Assembly (NCBI GenBank): GCA_035906255.1
Contig: JAMIFM010000020.1
Span: forward strand, 62,001-126,000
Source: SB11 sp035906255
GTDB taxonomy: Bacteria > Bacteroidota > Bacteroidia > UBA8524
DNA length: 64,000 nt
Direction: 5' to 3'
Below, piece after piece: positions 1 through 9,682 of this stretch. The notes under the pieces were generated by a model. The model ran no database searches. It was not told where the DNA came from and was given only the letters and a program-made list of their open reading frames with translations. Position 1 is the stretch's first letter. The number at the start of each line of letters is the position of its first letter. A program made the position numbers and the translations under genes.

Positions 1-616
1 AATACCTGCCCGTTACTACTACTCCGCCTGATGCAATACCATAAACGGCCGTACCTGTTTCCTGACATTCGCCCCCACTTCCGTATGTTTTTTGCCAAAA
101 CAGGTTACCATTTTGGTTGTAGTGGGCTACGAAAATATCATTGCCTTGCCCAGTATTGGCCGGAATTGTTATCGACGTTCCTGATTTTCCACCAAAAGTT
201 ACTGCCACACTGCTGTTTACTGAACCGGTGATATAAACCCCGCCCCCTGAAGTGGATATGGCTACTTTGTTTAAATCGGTATTGTCTTTTAATGTTCCGC
301 CGATTGAGTTGGCCCACAAAACAGAGCCATCACAGGCATATTTAACAAGGTAAATATCTTCATCGCCTGCACTGGTAAGGGTGGTGGTACCAAAGGTTAT
401 TGTACCAGTAAAAAAACCTGCTGCATAAAAATTAGAAGAACCCCACTCTTGGGCTATGCTGCTGCCCCTATCGGTATTGGGTGCAGCGGTGGGAGATTGT
501 GCCCACAAAAAGGCTTCGGGGTTTTGCTGCCCAAAAACAGCCCCTTTTGCAATTAATAAAAACAAGAATAAAAACGCTGATAATAAACGCTGTTTGAATA
601 CTGACAGTACATTCAT
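1..616 (-). CDS. Secreted repeat protein, N-terminal part (cut by window edge)
   Basis: An open frame runs on the minus strand from an ATG at 616 to the window edge without a stop, about 205 residues. Residues 1-29 form a signal peptide (positively charged start, leucine/phenylalanine-rich core, end near VFGQ). The mature part has recurring segments such as AAGFFTGTITFG, VYITGSVNS and GGVVVTGRY, each followed by D-I-[YF] strands. This recalls the SBBP-type beta-propeller repeats of large secreted Bacteroidota proteins, many of which end in a T9SS sorting domain. The C-terminus is outside the window, so the sorting signal cannot be checked. It is likely exported to the cell surface; function unknown. 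Confidence 0.7.
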   Translation of the reverse strand, partial: MNVLSVFKQRLLSAFLFLFLLIAKGAVFGQQNPEAFLWAQSPTAAPNTDRGSSIAQEWGSSNFYAAGFFTGTITFGTTTLTSAGDEDIYLVKYACDGSVLWANSIGGTLKDNTDLNKVAISTSGGGVYITGSVNSSVAVTFGGKSGTSITIPANTGQGNDIFVAHYNQNGNLFWQKTYGSGGECQETGTAVYGIASGGVVVTGRY

Positions 617-750
617 AAATTAATAAAATTAGGTAATGTGTTTAGGTTTAAAACACTACTAAGGTTTCACATTACTTTAATTTTAAAAACCTGAAAGGAA
701 CAAGCGTATGCTTTTGAATGACAGTTGTACCCGTTTTTTGAACAACCGTT

Positions 751-1509
751 TTAGCCTATTTGCAGATTTCTTAAAAAATCATCGCGACGGCGCACTGATA
801 TTTCAACCGTGCTACCATCGTCCATTACCGCATACCCCCCTTTTCCCTTTAAGTACTTACTAATGCGAGAGAGGTTTACTATATAGGATTGATGTACCCT
901 GAAAAAACCAAAGTCTTCAAGCAGTTCTTCGTATTCTTTCAGTGTTTTGCTTACCGTCACCTTTTTACCGTTGTTCATGTAAAACGTGGTGTAGTTTTTT
1001 TCTCCCTCCAGTTTAATAATTTCTGAAAGTGTGGCAAAGTATATCTCTCTTGCCGATGGCAGAGCAATTTTCTGGTTGGTTTTATTATCTGCATTTGTAT
1101 TGTGCATTAATACCTCCAACCGTTTTTTGGTAAAACCCGCTGTTTTTTGCAAATATCTGTTCACCGCACCTTCCAATTCAGTAGGGTCAATAGGTTTCAA
1201 CAAATAATCAAGCGCCGAAAACTTAATGGCCTTTAAAGCATATTCGTCATGTGCGGTAATAAACACAGCATTAAAGACAGGTTTGTCAAATTTTTCAAGC
1301 AGGCTGAAAGAATTATCGTCTGTAAGCTCCACATCTAAAAAAACCAACTGCGGTTCTGTTTGTGCAATTATTTCATAAGCATTTGCCACACTACCAGCCT
1401 CACCTACAATTTCTATGTTTTTTCCCATATCCTTCAACATAAATTTAAGGCTCTCGCGGGTACTTAACTGGTCTTCAACAATCACTACTCGTATACTATC
1501 CGTTTGCAT
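751..1509 (-). CDS. LytTR-family response regulator
   Basis: A 252-residue two-component response regulator. The receiver domain (about 5-125) has the acidic pair E12/D13, the phospho-acceptor D59 in VFLDVEL and the lysine loop YLLKPID. The C-terminal part (about 150-250) is a LytTR DNA-binding domain, with the motif FFRVHQSYIVNLSRI followed by a basic end with SVRRRDDF. The gene starts inside the 3' end of the upstream histidine kinase gene (14-bp overlap), which indicates translational coupling and makes that kinase its likely partner. Targets are unknown. Confidence 0.93.
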   Translation of the reverse strand: MQTDSIRVVIVEDQLSTRESLKFMLKDMGKNIEIVGEAGSVANAYEIIAQTEPQLVFLDVELTDDNSFSLLEKFDKPVFNAVFITAHDEYALKAIKFSALDYLLKPIDPTELEGAVNRYLQKTAGFTKKRLEVLMHNTNADNKTNQKIALPSAREIYFATLSEIIKLEGEKNYTTFYMNNGKKVTVSKTLKEYEELLEDFGFFRVHQSYIVNLSRISKYLKGKGGYAVMDDGSTVEISVRRRDDFLRNLQIG

Positions 1510-4417
1510 AAGGAATTTTGATTAGTACTTGGGTACCTGCTGGTACTTGGTTATTAAATAAGTCATTTATCTGCACACTTGCCCCGTTTAGCCCATAATT
1601 GGCAAACAGCATTTCTAAACGTTCAACCGTTTGGTTTATACCCGTTGATTTATGTTTGGCTTTTAGCTGCCCCGTTTTGTATGCAGCCATACGCCCTATT
1701 CCGTTATCTGCCACTTCTATATGCAGATGCTCCATTGATTTTGTGACCACAAATTGTATTTTCCCCTCTCCCCTCGGACCTATACCGTGCTTTATTGCAT
1801 TTTCAATAAACGGCTGAACCACCATCGGTGGTATCAGCACCCGTTCAGTATCAATACTGCTGTCTATTTGTTGCACAAACTCTAATTTCCCGTCAAACCG
1901 CGCCTTTTCAAGTTCTACATAAAGATTAAGCATCTCTGTATCTTCTTGTAGGGTAATAAAATTATGTTTACTGTAATCTAATGCACTGCGCATCAGCTTT
2001 GAGAACTTAGAAAGGTATGTAACTGCCAGTTTATTTTGTTTTGTGATAATAAAATCCTGAATAGATTGCAGTGTATTAAATATAAAATGGGGGTTCATTT
2101 GCAACCTCAGTGCTTTTAGCTGCGCTTCAATCAACCCTTTTTGCAGGCTTGCCTCATGCCTTATCGTATTAAGCCGGTATCTTACGCCTGCATATACCAT
2201 TGCTGAAACCACCGCCACTATCAACAACCAAAACCAAACAGTTTGCCAATACGGTTTTTTTATAACGAAAATTAATTGCCGCTCATGTATGCTTTCGTCA
2301 CCAAATATGTTTGCTGCCTTTATCCTGAAAACATATTTACCGGGTGGCAGCAATGAGTATTTAATATTGCTTGACAACGAATATTCCCACCCTGTATCCA
2401 ATGGTTCTAACTTGTATTTATATCTTGTTTTGCCCCAATTGTATGTACTTATATCGGCATTTATATTAAAGTAATTGTTTTTATACCCTACTTCAATTGC
2501 ATTTGTTGATTCAAAAGTTCCGCTTACATCGCCAATTGTTACCCTCTCTATAAGTACTTTGGGGTTTATATTTTTTAATTTATATAATGATTGATAGATA
2601 ACTGAAATACCTTTTCTGGTAGCAAAATACACACACTTCCCATTATCAATTAAATCATTTACATCATTGGAAATCAAAGAATTATTAACCGTATAATGAT
2701 ATATTTTGCTTTGCAAACCCTTTTGAGTAATACTAAATTTATACGCCCCGTTACTTGTGGCCAACCATAAAACCGAATCTCCTTTAACTGTAAGTGTTCT
2801 GATATGGGTATCCGCAGGGCCATCCAACACATATTTCTTTAACGTACCGTTATGTAAAAAATAAAATATATTTGATGGTGTAGCTGCCCACAATGCTCCG
2901 TTGGCGTTAACATGAAGGCTTATTACAGGCATTTTGCACAAAGAATGCACACCCGCAAGCTTTGTTGTTACTCCCGCCGATGTAATTTTAATTAACCCTT
3001 GCCTCTCACACCCAATCCAAATGTTACCCGCCTTATCTCTGCCAAAAGACTTTGGGAAATAGGATTCTGTACCTCTTGCAAAACTAATCATCCGCTTTTT
3101 CTTACCCTCTACAAAATAACCAACTCCTTCAAGGCTAATAAAAAACGAAGTATCATTTTGCTTAAGTAAAAAGTTTATTTCTGTATAAGGATTCTCCGGC
3201 TTAATTTTTTTACTCCGTACATTAAAAACTCCCGTTTTTCTTTGGCTTTTTAATAAAATCTCATCTGCATCCAATCTGCCCAAAAAAAACACATTTGACA
3301 TACTGTTTACGGGGTCTCTAAACTCTTCGGACATACTATTTTCGGTGTACCTATAAATTACCCCTTCAAGGTTTATAGCCCACCCTCCACCTTCGCCGTC
3401 ATCCACCATTCTTATCATGTTATCATTACCGGGCTCGCCGGTTTTGTTTATATGCCTTGCCCCCTCTGAAAACACTTTTATCAACCCCCACGGCGCAGCC
3501 ATCCATATATTGTCTTCGTTGTCCTTTATTATGGTAAATACATTTTTGTTAGTAAAAAACCTCTTGGCTGTTTTTATATTCAAGTTGCTATCATACTTCA
3601 CAACTCCTTTTTTTGACGGCATCCATATATCCCCATTAGCATCCTCATAAATATTAAATATTTCATTATCCACACCATCATTTTGCGTTGGGCTTATTAA
3701 CTGTTTCAACCTTAAATTTTTATGCACCTCAAAAACACCTGTTGAAGTGGTTAGTAACAACCTGCCGTTGCGCAACATGGCCAAACGCGGATAATACGAT
3801 TGCCATGAGTTGTTTGAAAACTCATTCAACTGCCCCGTACGCCCCGTTTTGGTATCCAACCACAGCATCCTTTCATCAGCCAGCACCCAAAAAAAACCCG
3901 GGGTATGCTCTATAAAACAAGATGCGTTAATGGTTGGTACAGAAAAACGCTTAGTTTTCCCGTTTGGATATTGGATAATAATTGTGCCTTGCCGGGTTAT
4001 AAAGCACATATTACCTTGCCAATCCTCAGTTATCCATGATACAGGTTCAAAACCCACCGTATCAATAAAACCGGGAACAACAAACGTTTTACCATCGTAA
4101 TAACAGGCCTTTCCGTTAAACGGTATAAACCACAAAACATTCTTACGGTTTTTATAAATATGAAAACCGCCACGGTCGGGAAACCCATTTGATATTCCAA
4201 AGTTTGTAAACGATTCCCCATTATAACGTGTTACCCCATAATCGGTAATAGCCCATATATATCCCAACGTATCCTGCGCAACGCAAAGGGTATAGGTAAA
4301 AGGCATTCCATCTTCAGAAGTATAAATGGTATGTGTTAAATTTTGCGACAATGCCGTTGTTTGAAATAACACCATAACCAGTACTGCAATGCAATATTTA
4401 TTGACATGATACGCCAT
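1496..4417 (-). CDS. Two-component sensor: beta-propeller, Y_Y_Y domain, LytS-type histidine kinase
   Basis: The frame is open to 4537, but the start was placed at the ATG at 4417 because it begins a clear signal peptide (MAYHVNKYCIAVLVMVLF...LSQ). That gives 973 residues. The periplasmic part has Reg_prop-like propeller repeats (for example DTLGYIWAITDYGVTRYNG, ANGDIWMPSKKGVVKYD, KAGNIWIGCERQGLIKI) and a Y_Y_Y domain (about 660-730, ending PPGKYVFRIKAAN). One membrane helix follows (PYWQTVWFWLLIVAVV). The cytoplasmic kinase has the phospho-acceptor His in LRLQMNPHFIFN and the N-box PPMVVQPFIENAIKHG. The architecture resembles hybrid sensors of Bacteroidota but without a fused receiver; the partner regulator is the overlapping downstream gene. 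The ligand is unknown. Confidence 0.9.
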   Translation of the reverse strand: MAYHVNKYCIAVLVMVLFQTTALSQNLTHTIYTSEDGMPFTYTLCVAQDTLGYIWAITDYGVTRYNGESFTNFGISNGFPDRGGFHIYKNRKNVLWFIPFNGKACYYDGKTFVVPGFIDTVGFEPVSWITEDWQGNMCFITRQGTIIIQYPNGKTKRFSVPTINASCFIEHTPGFFWVLADERMLWLDTKTGRTGQLNEFSNNSWQSYYPRLAMLRNGRLLLTTSTGVFEVHKNLRLKQLISPTQNDGVDNEIFNIYEDANGDIWMPSKKGVVKYDSNLNIKTAKRFFTNKNVFTIIKDNEDNIWMAAPWGLIKVFSEGARHINKTGEPGNDNMIRMVDDGEGGGWAINLEGVIYRYTENSMSEEFRDPVNSMSNVFFLGRLDADEILLKSQRKTGVFNVRSKKIKPENPYTEINFLLKQNDTSFFISLEGVGYFVEGKKKRMISFARGTESYFPKSFGRDKAGNIWIGCERQGLIKITSAGVTTKLAGVHSLCKMPVISLHVNANGALWAATPSNIFYFLHNGTLKKYVLDGPADTHIRTLTVKGDSVLWLATSNGAYKFSITQKGLQSKIYHYTVNNSLISNDVNDLIDNGKCVYFATRKGISVIYQSLYKLKNINPKVLIERVTIGDVSGTFESTNAIEVGYKNNYFNINADISTYNWGKTRYKYKLEPLDTGWEYSLSSNIKYSLLPPGKYVFRIKAANIFGDESIHERQLIFVIKKPYWQTVWFWLLIVAVVSAMVYAGVRYRLNTIRHEASLQKGLIEAQLKALRLQMNPHFIFNTLQSIQDFIITKQNKLAVTYLSKFSKLMRSALDYSKHNFITLQEDTEMLNLYVELEKARFDGKLEFVQQIDSSIDTERVLIPPMVVQPFIENAIKHGIGPRGEGKIQFVVTKSMEHLHIEVADNGIGRMAAYKTGQLKAKHKSTGINQTVERLEMLFANYGLNGASVQINDLFNNQVPAGTQVLIKIPYANG

Positions 4418-4606
4418 ATTTATCAGATGTGTAATAGGTTGCTTTTGTTGCTGCAAAAAATTGATATCATAACGTAAAAACACGGAATGTAAGTTTAACT
4501 CTCTCCAATATCCGAAGCTATTGCCAAGATTAATCATAATAAAGCAACAAACGGGGTTGTTTTTAGGTCACTACTGATAACGGTTTCATACCCAACGTAA
4601 AAAAAC

Positions 4607-4614
4607 TACCTTTG
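4607..4614 (+). promoter_or_regulatory. Candidate Bacteroidota -7 promoter box
   Basis: TACCTTTG matches the Bacteroidota sigma-A -7 consensus TAnnTTTG and lies 5 nt before the rpe ATG at 4620, implying a very short leader. No convincing TTG -33 box was found at the usual distance. Confidence 0.35.
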
Positions 4615-4619
4615 CCCGC

Positions 4620-5276
4620 ATGAGTTTTTTATTGGCCCCTTCTGTACTTTCAGCCGATTTTGGCAATCTGCAACGCGATATTGAAATGATAAACCGTAGC
4701 AAAGCGGACTGGTTTCATGTGGATATTATGGACGGTGTTTTTGTTCCCAACATTTCGTTTGGGTTCCCCGTCGTTAAAGTAATAAAAAAATATGCCCAAA
4801 AACCTTTGGATGTACACTTGATGATTACCAAAGCCGAACGGTATGTGAAAGAATTTAAAGAAGCGGGTGCCGATATACTTAGTGTGCATTACGAAGAAGC
4901 TGTGCATTTGCACCGCACTGTATATGCAATAAAAGGCGAAGGAATGAAAGCCGGCATCGTGCTTAATCCTCACACACCTGTGAATGTATTGGAAGACATT
5001 GTGGCCGATGTTGACTTAGTTTTGCTAATGAGCGTGAACCCCGGTTTTGGTGGCCAAAAGTTTATTGAAAATACGTATGCAAAAATCAGCACATTGAAGG
5101 AGATGATATTGCGCAAAAATTCACAGGCGGTGATTGAGATTGACGGCGGGGTGAATTTGGATAATACTGCCGCTTTGGTAAAAGCCGGAGCAGATGTATT
5201 GGTGGCGGGCAATGCTGTTTTTGCAACACCCGACCCACTGCAAACAATAGAACAATTTAAAAACATAACAATTTAA
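4620..5276 (+). CDS. rpe: Ribulose-phosphate 3-epimerase
   Basis: A 218-residue TIM-barrel enzyme interconverting D-ribulose 5-phosphate and D-xylulose 5-phosphate in the pentose phosphate pathway; cytoplasmic. The family motifs are present: LAPSVLSADF near the N-terminus, the metal-binding FHVDIMDGVFVPN, MSVNPGFGGQKF, and the phosphate/metal loop EIDGGVN with VAGNAVF. Full family length. The TonB-dependent receptor gene follows on the same strand 30 bp later, with no evident functional link. Confidence 0.96.
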   Translation: MSFLLAPSVLSADFGNLQRDIEMINRSKADWFHVDIMDGVFVPNISFGFPVVKVIKKYAQKPLDVHLMITKAERYVKEFKEAGADILSVHYEEAVHLHRTVYAIKGEGMKAGIVLNPHTPVNVLEDIVADVDLVLLMSVNPGFGGQKFIENTYAKISTLKEMILRKNSQAVIEIDGGVNLDNTAALVKAGADVLVAGNAVFATPDPLQTIEQFKNITI

Positions 5277-5306
5277 TACACCCCCTTGCCGTTTACAAGA
5301 TTGCTG

Positions 5307-7766
5307 ATGCTGCGCTATACCATATTAGTATTTATGTTGCTGGGGAGCATTGCCTTGTTTGGGCAAAAAACTGCCATTATCACAGGGATTGTTACCGATT
5401 CGCTCGGGCGCAGTGTTGAAGATGCAGGGGTAAATATTAAAGACAGTGATAAGGGTACTTTTACCACAAAAAACGGCAGCTATACCCTGCATATACCTGC
5501 AAACACTGAGGTTACACTGATATTTAGTCATATTAGTGCCAAATCGGTGGTTAAAACCGTAGGGCCTTATGCACCTGATACTAAAAACAAGCTGAACATA
5601 TCGCTTAGCTTTAAATATTTTGAGCTTGCCGAAACAGAGTTTGAATATGAACGCGACAGGGGCTTGCCGATTATCACCCTAAACCCAAGGGTATCTGGCC
5701 TTAACCCCAACGTATCGGGCAATTTTGAAAGCATTTTGCGCACCTTGCCCGGTGTAACTTCTAACAACGAATTAAGTTCTGCCTACAATGTTCGCGGGGG
5801 AAATTTTGACGAGAACCTTGTGTATGTAAACGATATTGAGATTTACCGTCCTCAGATTGTACGCAGCGGCCAGCAAGAAGGGTTAAGTTTTATCAACCCT
5901 GATATGGTGGAAAGTGTTCGCTTTTCAGCAGGTGGTTTTGAGGCAAAATACGGGGACAAACTTTCGAGTGTGTTGGACGTAAAATACCGCAAGCCCGAAA
6001 AGTTTGAAGCAGGGGCCAACCTCAACTTTATGGGGGCAAGCCTGTTTGCAGGCGGACGTAGTAAACGCCGCTTAAGTTGGATGTTGGGCAGCCGCATACG
6101 CAGCAACCAATACATACTAAGCAGTTTGGATGTGCAAGGCAGTTACAAGCCTTTGTTTGTGGATGTTCAAGGGCTGTTTACCTACGACATTAACAAAAAA
6201 ATGCGCATCAGCTATTTAGGTAATTATGCTCTGAACCGTTTTTTGCTGATACCCGAAACCCAACGTACATCATTCGGTACGGTAACAAACGCTTTGCAAT
6301 TAACTGTGTTTTTTGACGGCAGCGAATTAATGCGCTACAATACGTTTATGAACGGCCTTACGTATGATTGGGACGTTACCAAAAACACCAATCTTAAATT
6401 GTTAGGCTCATTTTACACCAGTAGCGAGACAGAATATTTTACAACGGAGGGAGCTTACCGCCTTGACCAACTTGAAAACGAAATTGGCAGCGACAATTTC
6501 GGGCAGGCAAAGTTTAATAAAGGGGTAGGCTATTTTATTAACCATGCCCGTAATAAACTGGATGCACAAGTAGCCTCTGTGAGCCATAAAGGTAGCCACA
6601 TAACCAAAAAAACACAATTGTATTGGGGTGCTACCTTTCAAACCGAATCGATAAAAGACAGGGTACGCGAATGGTATTATGTGGATTCGGCAGGATATGC
6701 TGTACCGTTTAACAGCGGAGACACTTTAAGCATCAATAGTTTTGTAAAAGGAGCCAACGCTATACAATCGCAACGTATATCAGGCTACATACAAAACACC
6801 ACCATGCTGATTGATTCTATCCGCTTGCAGGTTACTTACGGTATCAGAACCAACTATTGGTCGCTAAACCAACAAAACGTTATCAGCCCGCGTGTACAAA
6901 TTTCGTTTGAACCCTACCGTGCATATAACCGCCGCGTGAAGCATGACAGCCTTAAAAAATTAGACTGGAACTTCCACTTTGCATTCGGTCATTATTACCA
7001 ACCTCCGTTTTACCGCGAATTGCGCGGTCTTGACGGCAAGGTAAACACCAACGTAAAAGCTCAACGCAGCATCCACTATGTATTTGGGGGTGATATGAAC
7101 TTTAAGGCTTGGGGCAGGCCTTTCAAGTTTTATTCAGAGGTGTATTACAAACAACTGGATAACCTTGTACCCTACCAAATTGAGAACGTTCGCATCCGTT
7201 ATTATGCCAACAACAACTCAAAAGGCAGGGCTTTTGGTTGGGATGCCCGTATCAATGGCGAGTTTATTGAGGATTTAGAGTCGTGGTTTAGTCTCTCCAT
7301 TATGAGCATTAAAGAAAACATCACTTATACTGATGCACAAGGCACGCAACGCGAATCGGGCTATATCCGCCGCCCTACCGATCAACGCTTTAATCTGGGT
7401 ATCTTTTTCCAAGATGAGTTAGATAGGTGGCCACGCTATAAAATGCAGTTAAACCTTGTGTACGGCTCTAACCTACCCTTTTATTTGGGTGCAGATAACC
7501 GTTATAAAGAAGGCTTTAAACTACCTGCCTACCGCCGTATTGATATTGGTTTCTCGCGTGATATTATTGCTGAAGGCGATAGTATTACCTCTAAAGTAGG
7601 CAAATGGTTCAAAGGGTTGGCACTTAGCTTACAGGTATTTAACCTAACCCAAGCCAACAACACCATTTCATACATTTGGGTGCGCGATGTAGAAGGTACA
7701 ACATTTGGGGTTCCCAGTTACCTTACCAGCCGACGTATTAACTTAACTGTGTTGATGAGGTTTTAA
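5307..7766 (+). CDS. TonB-dependent outer membrane receptor with N-terminal carboxypeptidase-like domain
   Basis: The ATG at 5307 was chosen because it begins the signal peptide MLRYTILVFMLLGSIALFGQ; a TTG 21 nt upstream is in frame but less likely. The 819-residue product has a CarboxypepD_reg-like beta-sandwich at about 25-105 (ITGIVTDSLGRSVEDAGVNI, DKGTFTTKNGSYTLHI), a plug at about 125-225 (ILRTLPGVTSNNELSSAYNV, RGGNFDENLVYVND) and a C-terminal 22-strand-type barrel ending in TVLMRF. It takes up a ligand across the outer membrane using TonB energy. No SusD-like lipoprotein gene is adjacent, so a glycan uptake role is not suggested; the substrate is unknown. Confidence 0.92.
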   Translation: MLRYTILVFMLLGSIALFGQKTAIITGIVTDSLGRSVEDAGVNIKDSDKGTFTTKNGSYTLHIPANTEVTLIFSHISAKSVVKTVGPYAPDTKNKLNISLSFKYFELAETEFEYERDRGLPIITLNPRVSGLNPNVSGNFESILRTLPGVTSNNELSSAYNVRGGNFDENLVYVNDIEIYRPQIVRSGQQEGLSFINPDMVESVRFSAGGFEAKYGDKLSSVLDVKYRKPEKFEAGANLNFMGASLFAGGRSKRRLSWMLGSRIRSNQYILSSLDVQGSYKPLFVDVQGLFTYDINKKMRISYLGNYALNRFLLIPETQRTSFGTVTNALQLTVFFDGSELMRYNTFMNGLTYDWDVTKNTNLKLLGSFYTSSETEYFTTEGAYRLDQLENEIGSDNFGQAKFNKGVGYFINHARNKLDAQVASVSHKGSHITKKTQLYWGATFQTESIKDRVREWYYVDSAGYAVPFNSGDTLSINSFVKGANAIQSQRISGYIQNTTMLIDSIRLQVTYGIRTNYWSLNQQNVISPRVQISFEPYRAYNRRVKHDSLKKLDWNFHFAFGHYYQPPFYRELRGLDGKVNTNVKAQRSIHYVFGGDMNFKAWGRPFKFYSEVYYKQLDNLVPYQIENVRIRYYANNNSKGRAFGWDARINGEFIEDLESWFSLSIMSIKENITYTDAQGTQRESGYIRRPTDQRFNLGIFFQDELDRWPRYKMQLNLVYGSNLPFYLGADNRYKEGFKLPAYRRIDIGFSRDIIAEGDSITSKVGKWFKGLALSLQVFNLTQANNTISYIWVRDVEGTTFGVPSYLTSRRINLTVLMRF

Positions 7767-7782
7767 TCCTTCGGTAATCTTC

Positions 7783-7851
7783 CTTCGGCAAGCTCAGGAA
7801 ACTTTCTTCGGCAAGCTTAGGATTTGTTCTTCGACAAACTCAGAAAATCAC
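7783..7851. repeat. Imperfect 23-bp tandem repeat, three units
   Basis: Units beginning CTTCGGCAAGCTCAGGA, CTTCGGCAAGCTTAGGA and CTTCGACAAACTCAGAA start at 7783, 7806 and 7829, a regular 23-bp period. They lie in the convergent gap between the receptor gene and the MBOAT gene and run into the 91-bp direct repeat that starts at 7812. Confidence 0.7.
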
Positions 7852-7902
7852 CCAACCATCAACGTTGTCAAATTGAGCGCAGCGAAATTTCTTATTTCTA
7901 AT
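7812..7902. repeat. 91-bp direct repeat, copy 1
   Basis: Nearly identical to 8030-8120 (offset 218 bp), differing at only a handful of positions. It contains the segment CAACGTTGTCAAATTGAGCG and ends with TTTCTTATTTCTAAT. No credible gene is present in the 416-bp gap 7767-8182, which consists largely of this duplication and the short tandem repeat. Confidence 0.85.
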
Positions 7903-8029
7903 GTGTAAACTCAAAGCCAAAAACACAATTGTTGTAAGATGCTTCCTTCGTCAGCATGACAGGTTTTCAACAGGCTACGTACCTCCCTCCCTCCTACAAA
8001 GGGGAAAATTGAGGGTGCTGCCACCCCTA

Positions 8030-8120
8030 CAAGCTCAGGATTTGTTCTCCGACAAACTCAGGAAATCATCCCACCATCAACGTTGTCAAATTGAGCGCAG
8101 CGAAATTTCTTATTTCTAAT
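8030..8120. repeat. 91-bp direct repeat, copy 2
   Basis: Second copy of the repeat at 7812-7902, same orientation. The 127 bp between the copies includes a pyrimidine-rich stretch (acctccctccctcct) and no recognisable coding sequence. The repeat looks like interspersed intergenic DNA of the host genome. Confidence 0.85.
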
Positions 8121-8182
8121 ATGTTAACTAAGTACGATAAGATTCTTCCCTGTGGTCAGAAGGGCAGTATTCTTAGACAGGC

Positions 8183-9673
8183 TCAGAATTGTAAATAAAT
8201 AAACGGCTGCGTTTCTGATGAATAAAATTGGTAGATAAACAATATCACCACAAGACCAACTACTGCCTTTAGTGCCCAGTTCAATTGGGTAAAATATTGT
8301 ATAGAAACATCCTTCAATTTTAAGGGTAGAAAGTGAATCAATGCGGCTAAAGCAAACACAATAAACTCACGGTAGTAAATCGGGAACCATTGCTGGGCAA
8401 TGCTCCAATCCATTTTCGCAAACATCATGTCATACATATCCCAAGCCACCGGCAACTCACGCACATTAAAAATCACCATCGTAAGGCTTATAAAGGCAAA
8501 CGTAAGTACAATGCTAACTACTGCATACACATTGCCATTGATGCTCTTTTTTAGTGATGCCCGCCAGTTTTGGCTGGCTACATCCCAAGCAATGGCCGCA
8601 CCGTGCAAAGTACCCCAAAGTATGTAGGTGAACTTAGGCCCGTGCCATACGCCCGATATTACAAACGTGAAAAGACTGGCCGTTACAATGCCTGTTTTCT
8701 TCATACCACGCCACGCAAACGACATGGGCATAAACACGTATTCATTTAACCAGCTTGACAGCGTTATGTGCCAACGCCTCCAAAAATCACTGATGTTTTG
8801 TGCCATAAACGGGCGGTTAAAATTGCCTTGCAACTCTAATCCCAACAGCAACGATATACCCAACATCATATCTGTATATCCGGCAAAATCATAGTAAAAC
8901 TGTATGGTGCCCATTAATACAGCCATCAGGTTATCAAACCCTGAAAACAAGGTGGGCGATATAAATACCCTTTCAATAAAATTCACCCATAAAAAATCGG
9001 CAATCAGGTATTTTTTTACCGCACCAACCAATATCAAAAAGAACCCTTTACCAATAAATTCTTCGGTAACGATTAGTTTGGTTTGCAAGCGGGGCAAAAT
9101 ATCGCGGGCACGTGCTATGGGGCCGGCTATAATAGTAGTAAACAACGATACATACAGCAGGTAATTGATGTAGCTCTCTTCCGGCTCGTCAATCATCTCG
9201 TTGTAGCAATCAATTACGTAGCTGATGGTTTTAAAAATATAAAACGATATACCGATGGGCATTAAAAAGCTGCCTTGCGGCGGTGTTAGCTTTGTGCCCA
9301 GCAATACATCAACGTTTTCAAGAATAAAGGGCGAGTATTTAAAATACAGCAATGAGCCTAAACTAATTACCAGCGAAAACAGCAGCCACGCTTTCTTCTT
9401 TCCCTCGCTGTGTGTTTTAAGAATTTGCTTACCAATGAAATAATCGCAGGCGGCAACTGCCATCATTAGCAGTACATACAAGCCGCTAAGTTTGTAGTAA
9501 ATAAACAAGCTAAACAGCAACAATACCGTGTTGCGTGTTTTAACCTTATTAAACACACCCGCATAAATGAGGTAAAACACTGAAAACAGTGCAAAAAAGA
9601 ATACTGAGTTAAATTGTAACGGGTTGAATTTGCTGTACTCAAACTGTTGTAAAAACGCCCAAACCTTGTCCAT
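8183..9673 (-). CDS. MBOAT family O-acyltransferase (AlgI/DltB-like)
   Basis: A 496-residue polytopic membrane protein with about 10-12 helices. MBOAT hallmarks are visible: the conserved SDFWRRWHITLSSWLNEYVF segment and the catalytic-histidine motif ISGVWHGPKFTYILWG (about residues 335-350). AlgI, PatA and DltB relatives move acyl groups across the membrane for transfer to extracellular polymers. It is the last gene of an operon with an acyl carrier protein and two SGNH proteins (10 bp after the LysM protein gene), the expected partners for an acyl-transfer system. The polymer and acyl group are unknown. Confidence 0.93.
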   Translation of the reverse strand: MDKVWAFLQQFEYSKFNPLQFNSVFFFALFSVFYLIYAGVFNKVKTRNTVLLLFSLFIYYKLSGLYVLLMMAVAACDYFIGKQILKTHSEGKKKAWLLFSLVISLGSLLYFKYSPFILENVDVLLGTKLTPPQGSFLMPIGISFYIFKTISYVIDCYNEMIDEPEESYINYLLYVSLFTTIIAGPIARARDILPRLQTKLIVTEEFIGKGFFLILVGAVKKYLIADFLWVNFIERVFISPTLFSGFDNLMAVLMGTIQFYYDFAGYTDMMLGISLLLGLELQGNFNRPFMAQNISDFWRRWHITLSSWLNEYVFMPMSFAWRGMKKTGIVTASLFTFVISGVWHGPKFTYILWGTLHGAAIAWDVASQNWRASLKKSINGNVYAVVSIVLTFAFISLTMVIFNVRELPVAWDMYDMMFAKMDWSIAQQWFPIYYREFIVFALAALIHFLPLKLKDVSIQYFTQLNWALKAVVGLVVILFIYQFYSSETQPFIYLQF

Positions 9674-9682
9674 CTTTCCCCG

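Noticed and set aside
5307..7766. SusC-type receptor of a polysaccharide utilisation locus
   Set aside because: No SusD-like lipoprotein or glycoside hydrolase gene is adjacent. The receptor is preceded by rpe and followed by an unrelated operon.
7901..8119. 72-codon open frame in the receptor–MBOAT gap
   Set aside because: It is made largely of the 91-bp direct repeat and linker DNA, with no protein-like composition.
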